Source: Syntrophaceae bacterium (GTDB taxonomy: Bacteria > Desulfobacterota > Syntrophia > Syntrophales > Smithellaceae). From it: a stretch of DNA of 25,751 nt. This document shows positions 22,429-25,751 of the stretch, piece after piece. A program made the position numbers and the translations under genes. Numbering within the stretch: the first letter of the stretch is position 1; each line of letters opens with the position of its first letter. Location of the stretch: NCBI GenBank assembly GCA_003506745.1, contig DNYQ01000145.1:1-25751 (forward strand), in the 5' to 3' direction. The notes beneath the pieces were generated by a model. That model did not search any database. It was given only the letters and a program-made list of their open reading frames with translations, and was not told where the DNA came from.

Positions 22429-23481
22429 GTGGGCATCCAACGAAACTTCCGTCCGGGCCAGGGCGACATAGCCCTGGTCCGGCGGGCCCAGCGCAGCCTG
22501 GCCCTGGCTGGCGAGTATCGGCAGTTGAGCCAGATCCTGGGGCGGGACAGTTTCCAGGCCGTAGCCGGGACGCTGACCGAGAAGTATCTGCCCCGTTCGG
22601 TTGCCAAAGACTTGGTCCTGGCCGATCTGGCGCACGAAATCTATCTGCATTGGTTGCTTCTCGCCCCCATTGCTGGGCAAGCACAGGGATACTGGCGGCC
22701 CTGGTGGAGCCCCGGCGCAGTCCTGAGTTGGGCGCGGGTGCACGTTCATCGCTACCGCAAGACCTACCTGGGGCGTATTCGCTTGGACTGGGATACCGCC
22801 GAACTGGACACCGGGGCCCAGTCTTTCCGGATACTCGATGAGCACTTTCTGGCCAGCCTGGCGAACATCCTGCCCCAGACCCACGTCCAAACGCTACGCG
22901 GGCAGTTGGCACGTTACGCCCTGGGCGGCTTGGTTTGGCGTAGCCAGGCAGGGCAAGCCCTGGAATGGGCCAGGGCAAGCCGTTCTGGCCTGATGTGGTG
23001 GGAGAACGAAATTCTGTTCCTGGCCAGGAAGCCGTTCGAAATCGGCGCGATAGCCTGGGTTGATCTGAGAGATCGGGCTGCGGATATCCTGGAATGGCAG
23101 GTCAGGGTACGAGATGAAAAGCTCACTGCGGTCATGCGCCCAGAGGCCTTGAGCCGCCTGAAGAGCAGTATCACTCGGACACTTGAATCCGACGGCCAGC
23201 CCCACTTCAAGATGAATCAGATCAATGCCGCCATCGCGGGCTTCCATCATTGGGGAAAGTATGCGTTCGATGCTCGGCGGCAGGCGATCGAGCTTGAGCC
23301 CTGGATATGGCGAAGGGTCAAGCGGGGCATCATCCAGGTCCAGCCGAACCTCAAGTCGAGCTACTTCAATTTGAAAAATGCGAAATGGGACACGGCCCTC
23401 CGTTACGGCCGGGTATCCTATCTTCTGGATAGGGGTGTCACGGACGACCAATGGCTTCAAATCTGGAACCCACGCCGCTAG
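22429..23481 (+). CDS. Protein of unknown function, 350 residues
   Basis: The GTG at 22429 is chosen because it lies right after the TAG of the small upstream gene, with AAGGGG about 12 bases before it. The longer in-frame version would overlap that gene entirely. The protein is rich in Trp and Arg (GYWRPWWSPGAVLSWARVHVHRYRKTYLGR; SGLMWWENEILFLARKPFEIGA) and mostly helical, with no signal peptide or membrane segment. No domain recognised. Position between a small DNA-binding-like gene and the recombinase hints at an element-maintenance function, but that is inference. The coding frame is long, GC-rich with strong third-position bias, so it is very likely real. Confidence 0.65.
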   Translation: MGIQRNFRPGQGDIALVRRAQRSLALAGEYRQLSQILGRDSFQAVAGTLTEKYLPRSVAKDLVLADLAHEIYLHWLLLAPIAGQAQGYWRPWWSPGAVLSWARVHVHRYRKTYLGRIRLDWDTAELDTGAQSFRILDEHFLASLANILPQTHVQTLRGQLARYALGGLVWRSQAGQALEWARASRSGLMWWENEILFLARKPFEIGAIAWVDLRDRAADILEWQVRVRDEKLTAVMRPEALSRLKSSITRTLESDGQPHFKMNQINAAIAGFHHWGKYAFDARRQAIELEPWIWRRVKRGIIQVQPNLKSSYFNLKNAKWDTALRYGRVSYLLDRGVTDDQWLQIWNPRR

Positions 23482-23496
23482 CCAGGAGGATAACCA

Positions 23497-23901
23497 ATGC
23501 TTTCATTCAACGCGCATGGCTTTTCGCTGACGGTTACCGTCGGGATAGCCGACGAGAACAAAGGCAAGCGTCGCTGGACCCAGGTTCAGGCGTCGCTTCT
23601 CGGTTACCCGTGCGCAACCCTGGAAGGCCTGGCCACAATCAAGGCGTGGCTGGAGGCCTTCAAACGGGACCAAATCAAAAAAAAGCCCTCAGAGCCTATT
23701 CTGGGCGATGATGAAAACGGAGTCACGGCCGGGGGCCGACAGCGGCAAGGAGAGAGGCACCTGTACCTATGCCGTCGGCTTGGAAGCCAGGATAGGGACG
23801 AAATCTACTTAGACTATATCCGGGCTGCTACGTTGGAAGTAGCCGTGAACAAGGCCATCCAAAAACTTGCCCCGCAGATAGGTTGGGGAAAGGAAACCTG
23901 A
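23497..23901 (+). CDS. Protein of unknown function, 134 residues
   Basis: The ATG is preceded by an excellent GGAGG Shine-Dalgarno, 15 bp after the stop of the previous gene, so it is the third gene of that operon. It opens MLSFNAHGFSLTVTVGIADE and continues WTQVQASLLGYPCATLEGLATIKAWLEAF. The second half (YLCRRLGSQDRDEIYLDYIRAATLEVAVNKAIQKLAPQIGW) looks like a small alpha/beta fold. No family recognised. It converges on the recombinase gene, 190 bp apart, with a hairpin between. Confidence 0.6.
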   Translation: MLSFNAHGFSLTVTVGIADENKGKRRWTQVQASLLGYPCATLEGLATIKAWLEAFKRDQIKKKPSEPILGDDENGVTAGGRQRQGERHLYLCRRLGSQDRDEIYLDYIRAATLEVAVNKAIQKLAPQIGWGKET

Positions 23902-24060
23902 AGATGGTCGGGGACAAAGTGCCGAAGATATGCCACTCCCATTTTCCTGGCGCAGCACACGTGCCGTGAAATGTAGGATGAAACTGCCTGATGTCATGTA
24001 TCAGAGGTTTATTCCGGTACTCGCAGGCGCTTTTTGACTCGTCGTAAACGATGACTGCTG

Positions 24061-24083
24061 ACACGCCAGATATTCTGGCGTGT
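24061..24083. terminator. Hairpin between convergent genes
   Basis: ACACGCCAGA and TCTGGCGTGT match perfectly around a TAT centre. It lies between the ends of the plus-strand operon (23901) and the recombinase gene (24093) and could terminate both. There is no clear T-run, so the mechanism is uncertain. The rest of 23902-24092 holds no gene. Confidence 0.5.
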
Positions 24084-24092
24084 GCTCCAGAT

Positions 24093-25682
24093 TCAAGGGG
24101 TTGCTTCGCCTTCATCAATAATTTTGCTCCTATTCGCTGATATCTCAGGAAATGTCATGTAAATCCCCCGCCTTTTCGAGCCCGATCCAGTCAAGACTAC
24201 CTTGAAAAAAACGTCATCGATGAGGCTGATTTTCGCTACGTCCCCAACAAATGATATGGACCGGACGACGCGCCTCATGAAGCGCAGGGCAGCTTCCCGG
24301 TCTTCAATTTTTGCCATCTTGACCATGGCCGCTGGCGCATCTGTCAAGTCCGCGACTACCAGCGCATCCATCAAATCTTTTTCCGCCTTTTGTTCCGCCT
24401 CCATGGCCTCGTCCACGGCCTTTCCAAGAGCTTCAAGGCGTCTGCGCAGCGCCTCCGACACCGATGCCCCGATTGCGGCCATTGCGGCGTCAAGCCGCTT
24501 CTCCGCATCCTCCCTGGCTGCCTTTGCTGCTTCATGCCTGGCTTCGGCTGATCGCTTCGAACGCTCGGCCGCATCGGACAGGGATAGGTGCTTTGCACAG
24601 TAGACTGCAACGGCACCGACGATCGCGCGTTCAAGCAAACGGTGAGGCCAGCACTTGCTTCCCTTGCACCCGCCGGACATGGAATTGCGGCAAACGATAT
24701 AAGGGGAGAGGAACGTTTTTCCCTTGACAGTTCGCTGCTTGTTGAGTTTGCGCATTGGTCCATTGCAAGCGCCACATTTAGAGAAGGGAGTCAGCAGACT
24801 TGCCGGAGAGGATCCGGAAGCCGATTTGAACTTTTTCCCTCTCGGCGGCTGCGACGCGTAAAATTCAGCTTTAGACATGATCGCAGGGTAGTAGTTTTGG
24901 ATCGGAGGCCCATCCGGCGTCCTGACGTTGCCGACCTTTGTATGCGGCTGGAACTCGCCGAAGACGGCCTTTTTTGTGAGAACAAGATAGACAGACGAAG
25001 GCTGCCAGAACTTCGACGAGTCTTTGAGTGTCGGACGTTCCTGTTCGTTAAGCCGTCTTGCGATCCAATTCTTTCCCTTACCCTCTTTCGCCCAGTTGAA
25101 TATGTCTCGGACAACAGCGGCTCTCTCTTCTATAATTTCAAACTGCCCGTTTTCTTTTGACCAGCGCATCCATCCTGGACATACGCTTGTAATCGGACGT
25201 TCTTCGGCCTTCGCTCGTTTGATGCGCCATGTTGCCTTGGAAAGTTCAGATTTGCGCGCGGACTCGCCGTGGCCTCGAGCAAGGGTCATAATGCCTATGA
25301 TGATTTGAGTTTCCGGCGACGCGGCAGAATAAATCGCGCCATCGGAAATCGTGGCAAGAAGAACACCTGCTCGGATTATTTCGAGCAAGGTCATGATAGC
25401 ATCGGGGAGTGCTGCTCTTGAAAGTCTGTCGAGGTTTTCGATGATCAGGTAAGAGCCTGGAGTGACCTTTCCCGCTCGGATCGCTTCCAGGAACGCACCA
25501 AGCGCACCGGATCGCAGGTGAGCTTGGTGAAATGCCGAAAGCCCAACGTCTGACATTTCTTCGATCAGATTGAGATTGTGCTTTTGGCAAAAATCTCTTG
25601 TAGCAGCGAGCTGCCGCTCTATCCCGCGTCCTTTCGACTGTTCCAGAGTCGAAATTCGAGTGTATGAATAGGCTCGCGTCAT
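24093..25682 (-). CDS. Large serine recombinase (integrase) of the island
   Basis: A 529-residue protein from ATG 25682 (a TTG three codons upstream is possible). The N-terminal resolvase domain has AYSYTRISTLEQSKGRGIERQ with the nucleophile Ser in RIS (about residue 11), and LIIENLDRLSR. The recombinase domain spans about 150-290. A zinc-ribbon-like region follows (CGACNGPM ... CRNSMSGGCKGSKC), then a coiled coil (AERSKRSAEARHEAAKAAREDAEKRL). Length and order are those of large serine integrases, which need an attP and attB and integrate unidirectionally. It starts 46 bp from the right att core, the usual place. All catalytic landmarks are present, so it may be active. No excision factor was recognised. 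Confidence 0.93.
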   Translation of the reverse strand: MTRAYSYTRISTLEQSKGRGIERQLAATRDFCQKHNLNLIEEMSDVGLSAFHQAHLRSGALGAFLEAIRAGKVTPGSYLIIENLDRLSRAALPDAIMTLLEIIRAGVLLATISDGAIYSAASPETQIIIGIMTLARGHGESARKSELSKATWRIKRAKAEERPITSVCPGWMRWSKENGQFEIIEERAAVVRDIFNWAKEGKGKNWIARRLNEQERPTLKDSSKFWQPSSVYLVLTKKAVFGEFQPHTKVGNVRTPDGPPIQNYYPAIMSKAEFYASQPPRGKKFKSASGSSPASLLTPFSKCGACNGPMRKLNKQRTVKGKTFLSPYIVCRNSMSGGCKGSKCWPHRLLERAIVGAVAVYCAKHLSLSDAAERSKRSAEARHEAAKAAREDAEKRLDAAMAAIGASVSEALRRRLEALGKAVDEAMEAEQKAEKDLMDALVVADLTDAPAAMVKMAKIEDREAALRFMRRVVRSISFVGDVAKISLIDDVFFKVVLTGSGSKRRGIYMTFPEISANRSKIIDEGEATP

Positions 25683-25689
25683 GCGGGCC

Positions 25690-25718
25690 AAGATAGCAAA
25701 AAATAGTTATCCAGTCAA
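25690..25718 (-). promoter_or_regulatory. Recombinase promoter overlapping attP
   Basis: On the minus strand TTGACT (25718-25713) and TATCTT (25695-25690) are separated by 17 bp. Transcription should start around 25684-25682, at or next to ATG 25682, and no Shine-Dalgarno is visible, so a leaderless message is likely. The promoter spans the left attP arm at 25705-25712. Confidence 0.6.
25705..25712 (+). other. Left arm of the reconstructed attP inverted repeat
   Basis: AGTTATCC is the inverse complement of GGATAACT at 31-38 and lies 15 bp from the right core, inside the recombinase promoter spacer. Recombinase binding here could repress its own transcription (inference). Confidence 0.5.
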
Positions 25719-25727
25719 CTCAACTAG

Positions 25728-25740
25728 CATGCTGGTGGAA
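25728..25740 (+). repeat. Right attachment-site core (attR), 13-bp direct repeat
   Basis: CATGCTGGTGGAA is identical to 12-24. The following AAT ACC TGA would complete the host frame begun at positions 1-24. The recombinase gene lies just inside. Confidence 0.75.
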
Positions 25741-25751
25741 AATACCTGACC

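Overview
The window looks like one complete integrative genomic island of about 25.7 kb. A 13-bp direct repeat (CATGCTGGTGGAA) lies at 12-24 and again at 25728-25740, and a large serine recombinase gene sits beside the right copy. Joining the outer flanks restores a short reading frame ending ...FDDTMLVENT, so the island appears to have entered the 3' end of a host coding gene. The host cannot be named with certainty. GC-rich palindromic intergenic repeats, an LPP20-type lipoprotein remnant, type I restriction remnants and group II intron pieces suit a GC-rich proteobacterium, perhaps Desulfovibrionales. Several cargo genes are much more AT-rich than their surroundings, which suggests assembly from different sources.

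Layout, left to right. 1-2610: a graveyard with a frameshifted LPP20-like remnant, an IS3-family transposase in two pieces, and between the pieces an AT-rich exported thioredoxin-fold gene bracketed by inverted repeats with GC-rich palindromes. 2642-8764 (minus): a three-gene operon encoding a FecR-like exported protein, an exported 1271-residue CHAT (caspase-like) protein with its His/Cys dyad, and a CHASE2 membrane protein. 8994-10042: the 3' end of a type I restriction gene (hsdR), cut by an apparently complete IS3-family element (10043-11300). 11609-18362 (minus): a tightly packed five-gene chaperone operon encoding a GrpE-like protein, a divergent Hsp70, an AAA+ ATPase, a J-domain-like membrane protein without HPD, and a small membrane protein. 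18430-18720: an hsdM 5' remnant. hsdM and hsdR pieces on the same strand bracket the chaperone operon, so it seems to occupy the place of a lost restriction system.

18720-22200: two direct repeats of about 526 bp flank two AT-rich lipoprotein genes. The right repeat runs into what looks like the 5' end of a group II intron, which follows a clear group II domain V-VI (the 3' end of another intron) after 17 bp. 22205-23901: three plus-strand genes of unknown function. 24093-25682: the recombinase, whose promoter appears to overlap attP and to give a leaderless message.

The two candidate systems are the chaperone operon and the exported CHAT-CHASE2-FecR operon. Their accessory position, mobility and replacement of restriction genes suggest a defence or stress role, but no experiment is visible here and that role is inference.
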